NCBI GenBank assembly: GCA_902789435.1
Contig: CADAOA010000021.1
Coordinates: 1-39,073, forward strand
Reading direction: 5' to 3'
DNA: 39,073 bases
Origin: an uncultured Bacteroidia bacterium
Lineage (GTDB): Bacteria; Bacteroidota; Bacteroidia; Bacteroidales; UBA932
The notes below the pieces were generated by a model. It searched no databases. It saw nothing but the letters and a program-made list of their open reading frames with translations, and was not told the origin of the DNA. The translations under genes and the position numbers were made by a program. Position 1 is the first letter of the stretch; the number at the start of each line of letters is the position of its first letter. Shown here in pieces: positions 38,953-39,073 of the stretch.

Positions 38953-39073
38953 TGCCGTTCGGATGTCCGGGCGGTTAAAGACATTTCCTATCAGCACTAC
39001 TATTATTACACACGCGTTATCTGAACGCCCCATCCGAGGGGCAGGTTCTCCTGCAGGATGGTTGCTCGCCGGA
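38953..39073 (+). other. Hairpin-rich transcript start, possible leader or structured RNA (partial)
   Basis: After the edge promoter the sequence has several pairing options. TCGGATG (38959-38965) is an exact complement of CATCCGA (39031-39037), CGTTC (38956-38960) of GAACG (39023-39027), GCCCC/GGGGC form a hairpin (39027-39042), and GCAGG/CCTGC form another (39041-39054). Several of these are mutually exclusive, as in attenuators or riboswitch-like leaders. The only ATG-started frame near the start is eight codons. It does not match tmRNA, RNase P or SRP RNA as I know them. It may be a long leader of a gene outside the window. Confidence 0.35.

Noticed and set aside
38953..38979. Eight-codon ATG frame after the edge promoter as a leader peptide
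   Set aside because: It lacks a run of regulatory codons and a ribosome-binding site. It cannot be distinguished from chance.
1..39073. tRNA or rRNA genes
   Set aside because: No cloverleaf-like or rRNA sequence was found in any intergenic gap; most gaps are under 130 bp and are explained by promoters or terminators.

Overview
The window looks like a chromosomal segment of a Bacteroidota bacterium, most likely of the order Bacteroidales. Four things point there. Many promoters fit the phylum-specific -33 TTTG / -7 TAnnTTTG pattern, most upstream regions lack a Shine-Dalgarno sequence, surface lipoproteins and TonB-dependent outer-membrane proteins are abundant, and family content (DUF4491, DUF5689, BACON, OMP_b-brl_3 barrels, DUF4143 ATPases) is typical. 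Genus cannot be fixed from sequence alone.

Layout, left to right. (1) 1-3614: the tail of an unidentified gene, a small DUF4491 membrane protein, and an AraC-type regulator followed by a TonB-dependent receptor. A tandem direct repeat lies just upstream of the receptor's -7 box and is a good candidate AraC operator. (2) 3615-16209, minus strand: an AAA-type ATPase and a sirtuin, then six genes packed with gaps of at most 11 bp. These six are a duplicated-module BACON lipoprotein, a secreted NucA-type DNA/RNA non-specific endonuclease lipoprotein, a secreted endonuclease/exonuclease/phosphatase (EEP) protein, a large TonB-dependent receptor, a DUF5689 lipoprotein and an M3 peptidase lipoprotein. 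I read this set as a candidate extracellular nucleic-acid scavenging and uptake locus; it is the most interesting system in the window. (3) 16247-24600, plus strand: rplU-rpmA with a textbook promoter and terminator, serS-ruvC, then two tandem paralogous outer-membrane barrel proteins.

(4) 24572-37324, minus strand: a housekeeping block. It holds an RluA/RluD-type pseudouridine synthase, a PASTA-domain membrane protein broken by a deletion/frameshift, rpmH (50 aa), rsmG, an ECF-like sigma factor, polA with a proofreading domain that looks catalytically dead, queD, an orphan iron-type ABC ATPase, a TlpA-like thioredoxin, trpS, a YeiH/UPF0324 transporter with a translationally coupled small membrane protein, and a YbaK-type deacylase. 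(5) 36185-39073: a visibly more A+T-rich accessory stretch. It carries a DUF4143 ATPase, a gene remnant, a doubtful small ORF, a perfect 24-bp palindrome and a WYL-domain regulator. At the edge a canonical promoter fires into an unannotated, hairpin-rich stretch with no evident protein gene.

No rRNA, tRNA, CRISPR array or transposase gene was found. Coordinates come from reading frames and visible motifs. Family names are from sequence recognition without database searches.
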